From Sediminicola sp037203765 (GTDB taxonomy: Bacteria > Bacteroidota > Bacteroidia > Flavobacteriales > Flavobacteriaceae), in the NCBI RefSeq assembly GCF_037203765.1, contig NZ_JBBCAS010000003.1, positions 310,001 through 374,000 on the forward strand: a stretch of 64,000 nucleotides of DNA. The letters run 5' to 3'. Below, piece after piece: positions 9,434-18,762 of this stretch. The notes beneath the pieces were generated by a model. It was not told the DNA's origin, did not search any database, and saw only the letters and a list, made by a program, of their open reading frames with translations. Both the position numbers and the translations under genes were made by a program. Within the stretch, counting starts at the first letter, position 1; each line of letters starts with the position of its first letter.

Positions 9434-9961
9434 CTAATCGTTTCTGGCGCTAAAGTTCCCTTCCCAATCACCGCGCACTTTTAATACCTGCTCTATAACG
9501 TCCCTGACACAACCATGTCCACCATTGATGTGTGAAATATACTTACAGACCTCCTTTACCTCAGGCACCGCATCTTGTGGGCATGTGGGTAATCCCACCA
9601 TTTGCATGACGGGAACATCGGGAAGGTCATCGCCCATGTATAGGATCTGCTCCGCTTTAATTCCATAAACATCCATATATTCCTTTAATGGGTCCTCTTT
9701 GTAATGGGCCCCCAGGTAAATATCTGTGACCCCAAGACCTCTAAAGCGGCTTCTGACCCCTTCATTGGTACCTCCAGAAATGATGCATACATTATATCCT
9801 TTTTGTATGGCGGTTTTGAGGGCAAAACCATCCTTAATGCTCATTTTTCGTAACATTTCCCCAGTGGTGGTGATGGTTACGGTACCATCTGTGAATACCC
9901 CATCTACATCAAATACAAAGGTGTTGATATCTTTGAGGTATTCCTTATAACTCTTGCTCAT
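9434..9961 (-). CDS. kdsC: KdsC-like HAD phosphatase (KDO-8-phosphate phosphatase type)
   Basis: The 175-residue protein has HAD motif I FDVDGVFTDG (Asp18 and Asp20), motif II around IISGG, and motif III/IV in YMGDDLPDVPVM. The length and absence of a cap domain match the tetrameric KdsC class, which removes phosphate from 3-deoxy-D-manno-octulosonate 8-phosphate in lipopolysaccharide synthesis. Other sugar phosphates remain possible. It overlaps the upstream DUF2520 gene by 17 bases and lies five bases from maf, so it is in one operon. Confidence 0.8.
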   Translation of the reverse strand: MSKSYKEYLKDINTFVFDVDGVFTDGTVTITTTGEMLRKMSIKDGFALKTAIQKGYNVCIISGGTNEGVRSRFRGLGVTDIYLGAHYKEDPLKEYMDVYGIKAEQILYMGDDLPDVPVMQMVGLPTCPQDAVPEVKEVCKYISHINGGHGCVRDVIEQVLKVRGDWEGNFSARND

Positions 9962-10709
9962 AATCTTTCTTTATTGAATTGCTAAGTAAGGAATAAATTT
10001 CCTTTTGGGTTTTGTTTTTGAGTAGGCCCAGGTGATTTTCAATAGTCGTAATATCTCCTCTTTTGGCCGGGCCAGTTTGTGCCTCATGTGGATTTAGGGT
10101 ATTTATTTTATCCGCGGTTTCGGTAATAAGAGGCTGTAATAATTCAAAAGGAATATGCTGTTCAGTACAAAGATCGTTTCCAATCTTGTAGAGGTGGTTG
10201 GTGAAATTATTGACAAATACGGCTGCCAGATGTATCGTTTTCCTTTGCTCTGATGTAATATGGAACACCTGGTCAGAAATCAAATGGGCCAAATGGTCCA
10301 ATAGCAGATAATCTTTTTGTAACGTGGCTTCCAAACAGATCGGAATTTTCCTGAAATCAACTTTTTTTCCTTTGGTAAAGGACTGTAAGGGATAAAATAC
10401 GCCTCTTCTTTCTATGGCCAACATGGAGTCCATAGGGTAACTTCCCGAGGTATGAACGACCACTCCTTTATTGTTGGCCAATCTCCCGGATACCTCTCCG
10501 ATGGCATCGTCACTGACAGCGATAAGGTATATGTCCGCTTCTTTGATCTGTTGAAAACCAGTGGTTACCTCCGTGAATTTTGAGAATTCCAAAAGCTGTT
10601 TCTGGCTTCGGCCCACTACCTGAAGTATCTTTACTTGGTCTACTGCCAAAAAGGCATCGAACAAATGTTTGGCCACATTGCCGGTGCCGAGTATTACAAT
10701 TGAAATCAT
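9945..10709 (-). CDS. Rossmann-fold / DUF2520 domain protein
   Basis: The ATG at 10709 is preferred over a TTG six bases upstream. The 254-residue product has an N-terminal NAD(P)-binding fingerprint (VILGTGNVAKHLFDAF) and a C-terminal all-helical DUF2520 domain with the FVNNFTNHL segment. This architecture resembles the pyrroline-5-carboxylate reductase/6-phosphogluconate dehydrogenase group. The substrate is unknown. It is the first gene of the unit leading through kdsC and maf. Confidence 0.85.
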   Translation of the reverse strand: MISIVILGTGNVAKHLFDAFLAVDQVKILQVVGRSQKQLLEFSKFTEVTTGFQQIKEADIYLIAVSDDAIGEVSGRLANNKGVVVHTSGSYPMDSMLAIERRGVFYPLQSFTKGKKVDFRKIPICLEATLQKDYLLLDHLAHLISDQVFHITSEQRKTIHLAAVFVNNFTNHLYKIGNDLCTEQHIPFELLQPLITETADKINTLNPHEAQTGPAKRGDITTIENHLGLLKNKTQKEIYSLLSNSIKKDYEQEL

Positions 10710-10784
10710 GCTCAAAAATACAAATTAATGCAGTGTTGGCTTGGGAAATAATTAACAAACTTGTTTAACTTTTTAAATGTGGCA

Positions 10785-10819
10785 TTGACCGCTAAAATCA
10801 TAAAAAGACCGTATTTTTG
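10785..10819 (+). promoter_or_regulatory. Housekeeping promoter of ccsBA
   Basis: A TTG at 10785-10787 and the flavobacterial -7 element TATTTTTG at 10812-10819 lie just upstream of the ccsBA start at 10849. The spacer of 24 bases is a little long, so the -33 part is less certain than the -7 part. Confidence 0.55.
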
Positions 10820-10848
10820 CGTCCTGAAATAAAACTTTTATCCTAGCG

Positions 10849-13800
10849 ATGACAGAACTGCTCAAAAAGATATTCTTTTCCACACGTTTAATGGCCATTC
10901 TTTTTATCCTATTTGCTACAGCTATGGCGTTTGGCACCTTCATTGAAAGCTGGTACAGTACGGAAACAGCAAGAATTTGGATTTACAATGCTACTTGGTT
11001 CGAAGCCATTATGGTTTTTTTTGTAATCAACTTCATCGGAAATATCTTTCGATACAAACTTCTGAGAAAGGAAAAATGGCCAGTGCTGATGCTGCATCTG
11101 TCATGGATATTGATCATCATAGGAGCTTTTGTGACCAGATATATCAGTTATGAGGGAATGATGCCCATAAGGGAAGGAAATTCAGAAAATGTATTTTATT
11201 CCGATAAAACCTATTTGACCGCCTTCGTGGATGGGGATATTAATGGGCAATTGCAAAGACGCCGCTTCGAGGATGATTTGATCGTAACGCCGGAGGCAAT
11301 GAAGTCGAGCCTACCCTGGAATTTTGATTTTAACGGGCAGGACTTCTCCATTTCATATGCTGGTTTTATAAAGGGTGCCGAAGAAGGACTGATACCTGAC
11401 GAGAATGGGAAGCAATATTTGAAAATTGTTGAGGCCGGAGACGGTGATAGGCACGATCACTTTTTGGAAAGTGGGGAGATAACCAGTATCCACAATGTGC
11501 TTTTTGCCTTGAACAAGGAGACGGAAGGTGCAATCAATATTATGACCACGGACAGTACATACCTGATCAAATCCCCTTTTGAGGGTGATTTTATGAGGAT
11601 GGCGGATCAGTTCCAGGGCCAGTTGATCAAGGATAGTGTTCAAACATTGCAATTGCGGTCGCTCTATAATACCGCGGGGATGCAGTTTGTGATCCCAGAG
11701 CCATTGATCAGGGGATCATACGGCGTTGTAGCCCTTCCGGAAAATGAAATAACCAAAAACTCCCAAGATGCGCTGATCTTGGATATTACTTCCAATGGGC
11801 AAACAGTTCAAAAAAAGCTATTGGGCGGTAAGGGCGCTTCCAATTTTTCAGAAAAATTTAATGTTGGGGGATTGGACTTCTCACTTTCCTACGGTTCCAA
11901 AATCAATGAATTGCCCTTTCATATTAAGTTGAATGATTTTATAGCCGAAAAGTATCCTGGTACGGAAAAGGGCTATGCCTCTTTCATGAGCAAGGTGACC
12001 GTGGAGGATGAGCGTCCGTTTGATTATGATATTTTCATGAACCACGTATTGGACCACAAGGGGTATCGATTTTTCCAATCCAGTTTTCACCCAGATGAAA
12101 AGGGGACAGTTTTGTCCGTAAACCATGATGTTTGGGGTACGTGGATCACCTATATAGGATATTTTTTATTGTACATCGGATTATTGGGCATTATGCTTTT
12201 TGGTAAAACCCGTTTTAAGGATCTTGCCCAGTCCTTGGATAAATTGAAGGCCAAGAAGAAGACTATGGCCATGCTGGCCCTATTCGCTTTTACGTTACCG
12301 GGTTTAGCTCAGGAAGCCGATGATCATGACCATACGGCCATTCCCAAAGCGGTAAATGTGGATTCTATGTTACAGGCCACGGCGGTTTCCGCGGACCATG
12401 CCGAAAAGTTTGGGGAGCTGGTCATACAGGATGATGGTGGGCGAATGAAACCCATCAATACCTTTGCTGCGGAATTATTGCGAAAACTAAGTTTCAAGAA
12501 CAATTTTAAGGACCTTAATCCAGATCAGGTATTCCTATCGATGATGGCAAACCCATCGCTTTGGTACAATGCAGAATTTATAGCGTTGGACAAAAAAGGT
12601 CAGAACGATAGTATCCGTAATATTATCGGGATCCCTGAAGGGCAGAAATATGTAAAGGCAACCGACTTTTTTGATGCCAAGGGGCAGTATAAATTAGCAC
12701 CCTACTTGGAAAAGGCCTATGCGACCAATTCGCCCAATAAATTTGAGCAGGATTTTAAGGATGTGGATCTTCGATTGGGCTTGTTGAACCGGGCATTGAG
12801 CGGAGAAATCATTAAAATATTTCCTTTGCTCAACGACGAGAACAATAAATGGATCTCTACCATTGAATACCGTTCAGGAAATTTCCAGATCCAAGATTCC
12901 CTCTACGCCAACTTTGTAAAAAATGCCATCCCCTATTATCTGATGTCTCTGGATAAAGCTAGGGAAACAGGTGATTATTCGGAAGCTGAAAAATTATTGG
13001 CCGCTTTCAAGAAAAACCAGCAAAACCACGGTAGTGAGATATTGCCTTCCGAAAACAAGATAAAGGCAGAGGTACTCTACAATAAATTGGACATATTCAA
13101 CCAATTGTATAAGTATTATGCCCTAGTCGGGGTTTTGATGTTTTTCTTTTTGATCTTTCAAATATTCAAGGATCGTTCTATTTGGAGGGTGGGGATCTAT
13201 TTCTTCAAAGGAACCATAATACTTTTGTTCCTATGGCATACAGCAGGATTGATTTTCCGCTGGTACATCTCTGGTCACGCTCCTTGGAGTGATGCCTATG
13301 AAAGTATCCTCTATGTAGGGTGGGCCACCATGGGTATTGGTCTGGCCTTTGGAAGAAAGAGTGACATGACCATAGCATCAACAGCATTTGTGGCATCTAT
13401 GCTCTTGTGGATTGCCCACCAGAGCTGGGTAGACCCTTCTATAGCAAATCTCCAGCCTGTGTTGGATAGTTATTGGTTAATGATCCACGTGGCCGTTATT
13501 GTGGGCAGTTATGGCCCCTTGACCGTAGGGATGATCCTAGGGGTGGTTTCATTGATCCTGATTACCCTCACCACCAAGAAGAACAAAAAACGGATGGAGA
13601 TCAACCTTAAGGAGCTGACCATTATCAATGAGCTGGCCCTTACATTGGGACTGATCATGTTGACCATTGGAAATTTCTTGGGCGGACAATGGGCCAATGA
13701 AAGTTGGGGCCGCTATTGGGGCTGGGACCCAAAAGAAACTTGGGCCTTGATTTCTATCATGGTCTATGCCTTTGTAATCCACGGTAGATTAGTACCGGGA

Positions 13801-14019
13801 TTGAGAAGCAAATGGACCTTTAACTTTATGAGCGTCATTGCATTTGCCAGTATTATGATGACCTATTTTGGGGTAAACTTTTACTTGGTGGGATTACACA
13901 GTTATGCCAGTGGCGATCAGGTGATAACCCCTACCTTTATTTGGTATACCGTGGCAGCGGTCTTTGCTCTTGGAGCTATTAGTTTTTGGAGGTACCGCGT
14001 AAATTATGCCAAAAATTAA
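10849..14019 (+). CDS. ccsBA: Fused ResB-CcsA cytochrome c biogenesis protein (System II)
   Basis: The 1056-residue membrane protein joins the ResB/CcsB part (N-terminal helices and a large periplasmic domain to about residue 460) with a CcsA part at the C terminus. The haem-handling WWD motif is seen as WGRYWGWDPKETWAL near residue 960. Conserved histidines occur in flanking helices (LWHTAG, MIHVAV, VIHGRL). System II proteins export haem and ligate it to apocytochromes c at the periplasmic face. The single-chain fusion is usual in Bacteroidota and epsilonproteobacteria. A middle periplasmic segment of about 300 residues separates the halves. Confidence 0.93.
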   Translation: MTELLKKIFFSTRLMAILFILFATAMAFGTFIESWYSTETARIWIYNATWFEAIMVFFVINFIGNIFRYKLLRKEKWPVLMLHLSWILIIIGAFVTRYISYEGMMPIREGNSENVFYSDKTYLTAFVDGDINGQLQRRRFEDDLIVTPEAMKSSLPWNFDFNGQDFSISYAGFIKGAEEGLIPDENGKQYLKIVEAGDGDRHDHFLESGEITSIHNVLFALNKETEGAINIMTTDSTYLIKSPFEGDFMRMADQFQGQLIKDSVQTLQLRSLYNTAGMQFVIPEPLIRGSYGVVALPENEITKNSQDALILDITSNGQTVQKKLLGGKGASNFSEKFNVGGLDFSLSYGSKINELPFHIKLNDFIAEKYPGTEKGYASFMSKVTVEDERPFDYDIFMNHVLDHKGYRFFQSSFHPDEKGTVLSVNHDVWGTWITYIGYFLLYIGLLGIMLFGKTRFKDLAQSLDKLKAKKKTMAMLALFAFTLPGLAQEADDHDHTAIPKAVNVDSMLQATAVSADHAEKFGELVIQDDGGRMKPINTFAAELLRKLSFKNNFKDLNPDQVFLSMMANPSLWYNAEFIALDKKGQNDSIRNIIGIPEGQKYVKATDFFDAKGQYKLAPYLEKAYATNSPNKFEQDFKDVDLRLGLLNRALSGEIIKIFPLLNDENNKWISTIEYRSGNFQIQDSLYANFVKNAIPYYLMSLDKARETGDYSEAEKLLAAFKKNQQNHGSEILPSENKIKAEVLYNKLDIFNQLYKYYALVGVLMFFFLIFQIFKDRSIWRVGIYFFKGTIILLFLWHTAGLIFRWYISGHAPWSDAYESILYVGWATMGIGLAFGRKSDMTIASTAFVASMLLWIAHQSWVDPSIANLQPVLDSYWLMIHVAVIVGSYGPLTVGMILGVVSLILITLTTKKNKKRMEINLKELTIINELALTLGLIMLTIGNFLGGQWANESWGRYWGWDPKETWALISIMVYAFVIHGRLVPGLRSKWTFNFMSVIAFASIMMTYFGVNFYLVGLHSYASGDQVITPTFIWYTVAAVFALGAISFWRYRVNYAKN

Positions 14020-14104
14020 GAATAGAAACTATTCATTTTGTAAATTTAGGTTTCAATAAAGGTGTTTTCGGACACCTTTTTAATGTGATAACAAATACGA
14101 TACA

Positions 14105-15289
14105 ATGGACAACAATAAAAAAGGTCTCAATACCATTTGCACCCATTTTGGGGAAATCCAGGATGAGCAGTTCAAAGGGGCTGTATCCCCTCTATTTATG
14201 AGTACCTCCTATGCTTTTGAGGATGTAGATGTAAAGCGCTATCCCAGATATTTCAATACCCCGAACCAAGTAGCCCTTTCCAAGAAGATTGCGGCATTGG
14301 AACATGCAGAGGCAGCCATGATATTTGGTAGCGGAATGGCGGCAATCAGTACGGCTCTGATGGCCTTTTTAAAAGCTGGGGACCATATTGTTTTACAAAA
14401 TACCCTCTATGGTGGGACTTATAATCTGGTAACGGAGGAATTTCACAAGTTTGGGATAGAATACTCTTTTACTTCTGGACTGGAACCTGAAGATTTCGAG
14501 GAGCAGATCAAGGAGAATACAAAAGTAATTTACATTGAGACCCCATCCAATCCATTGCTGACCATTACGGATCTTACGGCTGTGGCCCAAATTGCCAAAA
14601 AACACGGTTTGGTATCCATGATCGATAATACCTTTGCCAGTCCCGTGAATCAGAATCCTATTGATTTTGGAATTGATATAGTCCTACACAGTGCCACCAA
14701 ATATATGGGCGGGCATTCGGATATATTGGCAGGGGCGGTTGCCTCTTCCCAAGAGCATATGGAACGTATTTTCCATTTGGCCAAGAACTTTGGCGGCAGT
14801 TTAAGTGATTACACCGTATGGTTGTTGGAGCGAAGCATAAAGACCATGGGCATACGTGTCAGGGCTCAAAATGAAAACGCCATGAGTATGGCCAAATACC
14901 TAAAAGGTCACAGGGATATACACGCTGTTTATTACCCGGGATTGGAGTCGCACCCAGGACATGAGTTGGCAAAGGCCCAAATGAAAGGGTTTGGGGGTAT
15001 GTTATCCTTTGAATTGGATAAAAGCTTGAATTCCTCCATGTTTCAGAAATCATTGCGATTGATTAAATCCTCCATGAGTTTGGCAGGAGTGGAAAGTACT
15101 GTTTTGTCCCCTACTTTAACCTCTCACTCCCTCTTAAGTGCTGAGGAGCGCGAAAAACAGGGAATAGCAGACGGATTGATCCGCTTTTCTGTGGGAATTG
15201 AAGAAACAGAGGATCTTATTGCCGACATAGAACAGGCCTTGGAAGCGGTAAAAGCAAAAGCAAAGACATTGCAAAACAACGAAGTATAA
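14105..15289 (+). CDS. Cys/Met metabolism PLP-dependent enzyme (trans-sulfuration family)
   Basis: The 394-residue protein has the gamma-family PLP fold. The Schiff-base lysine is Lys199 in SATKYMGGHSD, and the cofactor-binding region is seen in IFGSGMAAISTAL and IDNTFASP. The family includes cystathionine gamma-synthase, cystathionine gamma-lyase, methionine gamma-lyase and O-acetylhomoserine sulfhydrylase. Sequence alone does not separate these, although the pattern (aggregated substrate loop, LYGGTYNL) is closest to lyase or sulfhydrylase members. It lies directly upstream of bshB1, and both concern low-molecular-weight thiol metabolism, with an 18-bp gap suggesting co-transcription. Confidence 0.85.
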   Translation: MDNNKKGLNTICTHFGEIQDEQFKGAVSPLFMSTSYAFEDVDVKRYPRYFNTPNQVALSKKIAALEHAEAAMIFGSGMAAISTALMAFLKAGDHIVLQNTLYGGTYNLVTEEFHKFGIEYSFTSGLEPEDFEEQIKENTKVIYIETPSNPLLTITDLTAVAQIAKKHGLVSMIDNTFASPVNQNPIDFGIDIVLHSATKYMGGHSDILAGAVASSQEHMERIFHLAKNFGGSLSDYTVWLLERSIKTMGIRVRAQNENAMSMAKYLKGHRDIHAVYYPGLESHPGHELAKAQMKGFGGMLSFELDKSLNSSMFQKSLRLIKSSMSLAGVESTVLSPTLTSHSLLSAEEREKQGIADGLIRFSVGIEETEDLIADIEQALEAVKAKAKTLQNNEV

Positions 15290-15306
15290 TTTAAAAATTA
15301 GAATCT

Positions 15307-16029
15307 TTGAAACTTGATATTTTAGTATTTGGGGCTCATCCAGATGATGCCGAATTGGGGGCAGGGGCAACCATAGCAAAGGAGGTAGCCAATGGTAAAA
15401 AAGTGGGGATCATAGATTTGACAAGAGGGGAGTTGGGAACAAGGGGCACCGCCGAAATCCGCGATAAGGAAGCCGCGGCGGCCGCAAAAATTCTGGGGGT
15501 TTCCGTAAGGGAAAACTTGGAATTTGCCGATGGCTTTTTTGTGAACGATAGAAAACATCAGATGGCCATTATCCAGGTTTTAAGAAAGTACAGGCCAGAT
15601 ATTGTACTTTGCAATGCCATTGAGGACCGCCATATAGATCATGCCAAAGGCAGTAGCTTGGTAAGTGACGCCTGTTTCTTGAGCGGATTGGTGAAAATTG
15701 ACACCAAACTGGAGGGTATTGAGCAGTGGCAGGAGGCGTGGCGACCCAAACACGTATACCACTATATTCAGTGGAAAAATATAAAGCCCGATTTTGTGGT
15801 GGATGTGACTGGATATATCGACAAAAAGACAGAGGCTATTTTAGCCTATAGTTCCCAATTTTTCGATCCAAAGAGCAATGAACCCGAAACCCCTATCAGC
15901 AGTAAAAATTTCATTGATAGTGTAAACTATAGGGCTAGAGACCTAGGCAGGTTGGTGGGTACGGAATATGCCGAGGGATTTACAGCCGAAAGGCATGTCG
16001 CCGTACAACGTTTGGATCATTTGATCTAA
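15307..16029 (+). CDS. bshB1: Bacillithiol biosynthesis deacetylase BshB1
   Basis: The 240-residue zinc-dependent PIG-L enzyme deacetylates N-acetylglucosaminyl-malate in bacillithiol synthesis. The metal motif AHPDDAE is at residues 10-16, and a second metal histidine lies in the EDRHIDHAKGS segment. The start is a TTG. No ATG or GTG lies close, and the family N terminus (MKLDILVFGAHPDD) begins exactly there. It ends with a 3-base overlap against the convergent histidine kinase gene. The other bsh genes are not in the window. Confidence 0.92.
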   Translation: MKLDILVFGAHPDDAELGAGATIAKEVANGKKVGIIDLTRGELGTRGTAEIRDKEAAAAAKILGVSVRENLEFADGFFVNDRKHQMAIIQVLRKYRPDIVLCNAIEDRHIDHAKGSSLVSDACFLSGLVKIDTKLEGIEQWQEAWRPKHVYHYIQWKNIKPDFVVDVTGYIDKKTEAILAYSSQFFDPKSNEPETPISSKNFIDSVNYRARDLGRLVGTEYAEGFTAERHVAVQRLDHLI

Positions 16030-18116
16030 CCTACATTTTTGTAGCTTTTTTGCGATTTTGGTAAGGTAAAGTAGAAGCATGTGCCATTTCTCAAAGCACT
16101 TTCTACCCAGATTTTTCCGTTATTTTTTTCTACCATTTCCTTACATAGGGAAAGACCAAGACCGGTTCCTTTTTCATTATTGGTGCCATAGGTGGTATGG
16201 TTGGAATTGGGTTGGAAGAGTTTGTCCTGCGTTACCAAGTCCATTCCTATACCAGAGTCCCTCACCGATACCTCCCAGTGGTTATTTTGTTCTACAGCAT
16301 CAATGGTGACCATTCCATTTTCCGGTGTAAACTTCAGGGCGTTGCTAATAAGGTTCCTTATAACAATGTCTATTTGGTTGACATCGGACCAGATCATCGT
16401 ATTGTCAGAAATCTTATTGATCAATCTGATGGATTTATTCTCAGCAATTTCCGATAATAATTTAATGTTGTCCGATACCAGTTCTTCCAGAGCAAAGGCG
16501 CTTGCCTTGGTGACAGCTCCCTTCATCTGGGTCTGCCCCCATGAAAGTAGGTTGTTCAGGGTAAATGATATATGGTCAACGTCATCGCGAAGTTTGGGGA
16601 TGAAATCCATGAATTCCGATTGTTGTATTTCACCGGCCTTCAGCATTCTCAAAAGCTCTTGAAGAGCGCCAATGGGACCTCTTAGATCATGCCCAATTAT
16701 GGAGAATAATTTATCCTTTGTTTGGTTGATCTCATTGAGCTCTATTTCCCGTTTTACCAGGTCACTTTTTTGGTTCTGAAGTTTTTTGTTCAGTTTTTTC
16801 TGGATTTTCTGATTTCTATGGACCAATAAGGTAATGATGATAAAGATCAAGATGACCACAATGGCAGCATAAACATAATAAGTCTGCTGGGCCAATGCCT
16901 GTTTATTTTTGAGGATAAGTTCCTCTTGCTCCTTATCATGATCTATTTTGGTCTTTAACATGGCAAGTCCACGTTTGTTCTCATCTCTCGATAAGGTATC
17001 CGATACCTGTTGATAGATTTCATGGTACCTTAAAGCTTCACTGAACTTGTTTTTGCTTTTATTGATCTTGTACAGGGTCATGGCACATTTTTGAATGCCT
17101 TCCGGAAAGTGGATCTTTTTAGAGATTTCCAAGGATTCTTCTGCGTATTTTTCAGATAGAGCAATGTCACCAAGACCATAATAGGCTTCTGCCATACCGT
17201 TTAAAAGGTCTATTTTACCACGGTCATCACTTATTCTCTTGTGCAAAAGGTTGCATTGATTGTACCAATGAAGTGCCCATTTGTAATTTTTCTGTCTTAG
17301 ATAGGTTTTTCCTTTTAATTCGTAAGAGTACGCCAACCAATCCAAAATCTGATGTTTTTCAAAAATAGCAATACTGGCATTGACATTGAACATGGCATAT
17401 TCAAAATTCCGCATGTCCGCATAAATGGAAGCCAAGTTGCTCATCGATTTTGCAGAATCTATCTCATTACCTTTTTCGTTGTTCAGCTGTTTTCCTTTTT
17501 CATAAAAAATGATCGCTTGTTCATAGTCTTTTTGGGAGGCATATAAATTACCCATATTTCCCAATAATTTGGAATATAAGAGGGTGTTTCCAACTTCTTC
17601 TGCCAATTCCGTTCCTTCCAGAAAAAGGTCTAGAGCCTTGGAATAGTCCCCAGCATAGTAATACTCTGTGGCAAATAAATTTAGGATGCGCAGTTTTAGA
17701 TTGGGATCATTGATCTCATCAGCAATGGCAACAGCCTCTTTGTAATGGGATATCGCCCTGTCCGTTTCACCTTTATTGGAATGGTAGGAGCCCATATTCA
17801 TTAGGGACAGACTTTCTCCTTTTTTATATCGGGCTTCTCTACTAAATTTTAAAGCCTGCCTGGTAAGTAGCACAAGACTGTCTGAGGGGTCAAAAGTTAA
17901 TTCCCAACCTAGTTCGTTTAACGTGTTTATATAGGTCGTGTCCGAAGTGGAAAAATCCTTTTTAGCCTGTATGCTGTGAAGTACCTGGGTTAAACTATCC
18001 TTTACCTTATGCTGGGCAACCACATGGCCCATGGCACTATAGAGTAGTACCATGCATAGGATAACCTTTTTGGTAATTTTATTGTGGCTAATAGAAAATG
18101 GTCTTATAAAGGACAT
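16026..18116 (-). CDS. TPR-repeat sensor histidine kinase
   Basis: The 696-residue protein starts with a hydrophobic signal or anchor (residues 15-35). It then has roughly eight tetratricopeptide repeats (about 75-370) that are probably periplasmic, a transmembrane helix (about 408-430, YAAIVVILIFIIITLLV), a coiled coil, and a HisKA/HATPase module. The phospho-acceptor is His476 in SIIGHDLRGPIGALQ, and the ATP lid is seen in GTGLGLSLCKEMV. The type is common in Bacteroidota. No response regulator is adjacent, so its partner is unknown. It converges with bshB1. Confidence 0.9.
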   Translation of the reverse strand: MSFIRPFSISHNKITKKVILCMVLLYSAMGHVVAQHKVKDSLTQVLHSIQAKKDFSTSDTTYINTLNELGWELTFDPSDSLVLLTRQALKFSREARYKKGESLSLMNMGSYHSNKGETDRAISHYKEAVAIADEINDPNLKLRILNLFATEYYYAGDYSKALDLFLEGTELAEEVGNTLLYSKLLGNMGNLYASQKDYEQAIIFYEKGKQLNNEKGNEIDSAKSMSNLASIYADMRNFEYAMFNVNASIAIFEKHQILDWLAYSYELKGKTYLRQKNYKWALHWYNQCNLLHKRISDDRGKIDLLNGMAEAYYGLGDIALSEKYAEESLEISKKIHFPEGIQKCAMTLYKINKSKNKFSEALRYHEIYQQVSDTLSRDENKRGLAMLKTKIDHDKEQEELILKNKQALAQQTYYVYAAIVVILIFIIITLLVHRNQKIQKKLNKKLQNQKSDLVKREIELNEINQTKDKLFSIIGHDLRGPIGALQELLRMLKAGEIQQSEFMDFIPKLRDDVDHISFTLNNLLSWGQTQMKGAVTKASAFALEELVSDNIKLLSEIAENKSIRLINKISDNTMIWSDVNQIDIVIRNLISNALKFTPENGMVTIDAVEQNNHWEVSVRDSGIGMDLVTQDKLFQPNSNHTTYGTNNEKGTGLGLSLCKEMVEKNNGKIWVESALRNGTCFYFTLPKSQKSYKNVG

Positions 18117-18546
18117 TTAAAACTTTAATTTTATATGGCTAAAACTAACATCTTAACGCATGAATTTCTAATTTATGTTGTGAAGAGTCAAAAAATGTGT
18201 GTTTTAATCGTGAAAAATGGCATTTCACCGATATTAAGTACCAAACTATGGGCCAAAAGGTCCTAGGACAAATGACCCCAAACCCTTAATTAATAAGGAA
18301 AATTCCTACTTATTTCAAAAATTCATTCGTTTATTTTCCATGATCACTTATTTATCTTTCAATAAAGACTTATTAGTACATGTGCCCAGGTGTAAAATGA
18401 CCCATTCAGTAATGTACCTCTCTCTCAGAAGTTTAAAATATAAATGGATGAAATTGATGGTGTGGGGGTATTAAAAATTAAAAAAATGGAATATTTTATT
18501 TTGAAAGAAGGTTTTAAAAAATTACATTTGCATCCGCTTACAAATG
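18117..18546. other. 430-bp intergenic region, AT-rich
   Basis: No convincing ORF lies between the histidine kinase start and tRNA-His. Its left end must hold the kinase promoter on the minus strand. The right end holds the tRNA promoter described separately. I see no repeat or hairpin of note in the rest. Confidence 0.6.
18500..18530 (+). promoter_or_regulatory. Promoter of tRNA-His
   Basis: TTTG at 18500-18503 and TACATTTG at 18523-18530 are separated by 19 bases, a full match to the Bacteroidota -33/-7 promoter. The tRNA begins 16 bases after the -7 element. Confidence 0.8.
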
Positions 18547-18620
18547 GTGGTTGTAGCTCAGCTGGTTAGAGCATCGGTTTGTGGTACCGAGGGTCGCCGG
18601 TTCGAACCCGGTCTTCCACC
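18546..18620 (+). tRNA. tRNA-His (anticodon GTG)
   Basis: The D arm (TAGCTCAGCTGGTTAGAGC), the anticodon stem TCGGT/ACCGA with loop TTGTGGT (anticodon GTG) and the T arm GCCGG-TTCGAAC-CCGGT are all present. An extra G at 18546 pairs with the discriminator C at 18620, the G-1:C73 identity pair of histidine tRNAs. CCA is not encoded. Pairs 5:68 and 6:67 of the acceptor stem are both T opposite T. Length 74 plus the G-1. Confidence 0.95.
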
Positions 18621-18630
18621 CAAATTACAA

Positions 18631-18659
18631 GCCTCATCTTCATTGATGGGGCTTTTTTT
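18631..18659 (+). terminator. Terminator after tRNA-His
   Basis: GCCTCATC (18631-18638) pairs with GATGGGGC (18645-18652), with one G-T pair and a 6-base loop, and is followed by seven T residues. Confidence 0.9.
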
Positions 18660-18709
18660 GTGCCTTGGGTTTTCTTGAACATGTAATCCAAAAAGTACCC
18701 GTACCAATA

Positions 18710-18742
18710 AAAAAAAAGCCCCAATTAGGATTAATTGGGGCC
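18710..18742 (-). terminator. Terminator of the M28 peptidase gene
   Basis: Read on the minus strand, GGCCCCAATTA and TAATTGGGGC form a 10-bp stem around a short loop, followed by nine T residues. It lies about 20 bases beyond the peptidase stop codon. Confidence 0.9.
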
Positions 18743-18762
18743 TTCTTGGTTTTAAGACTATA

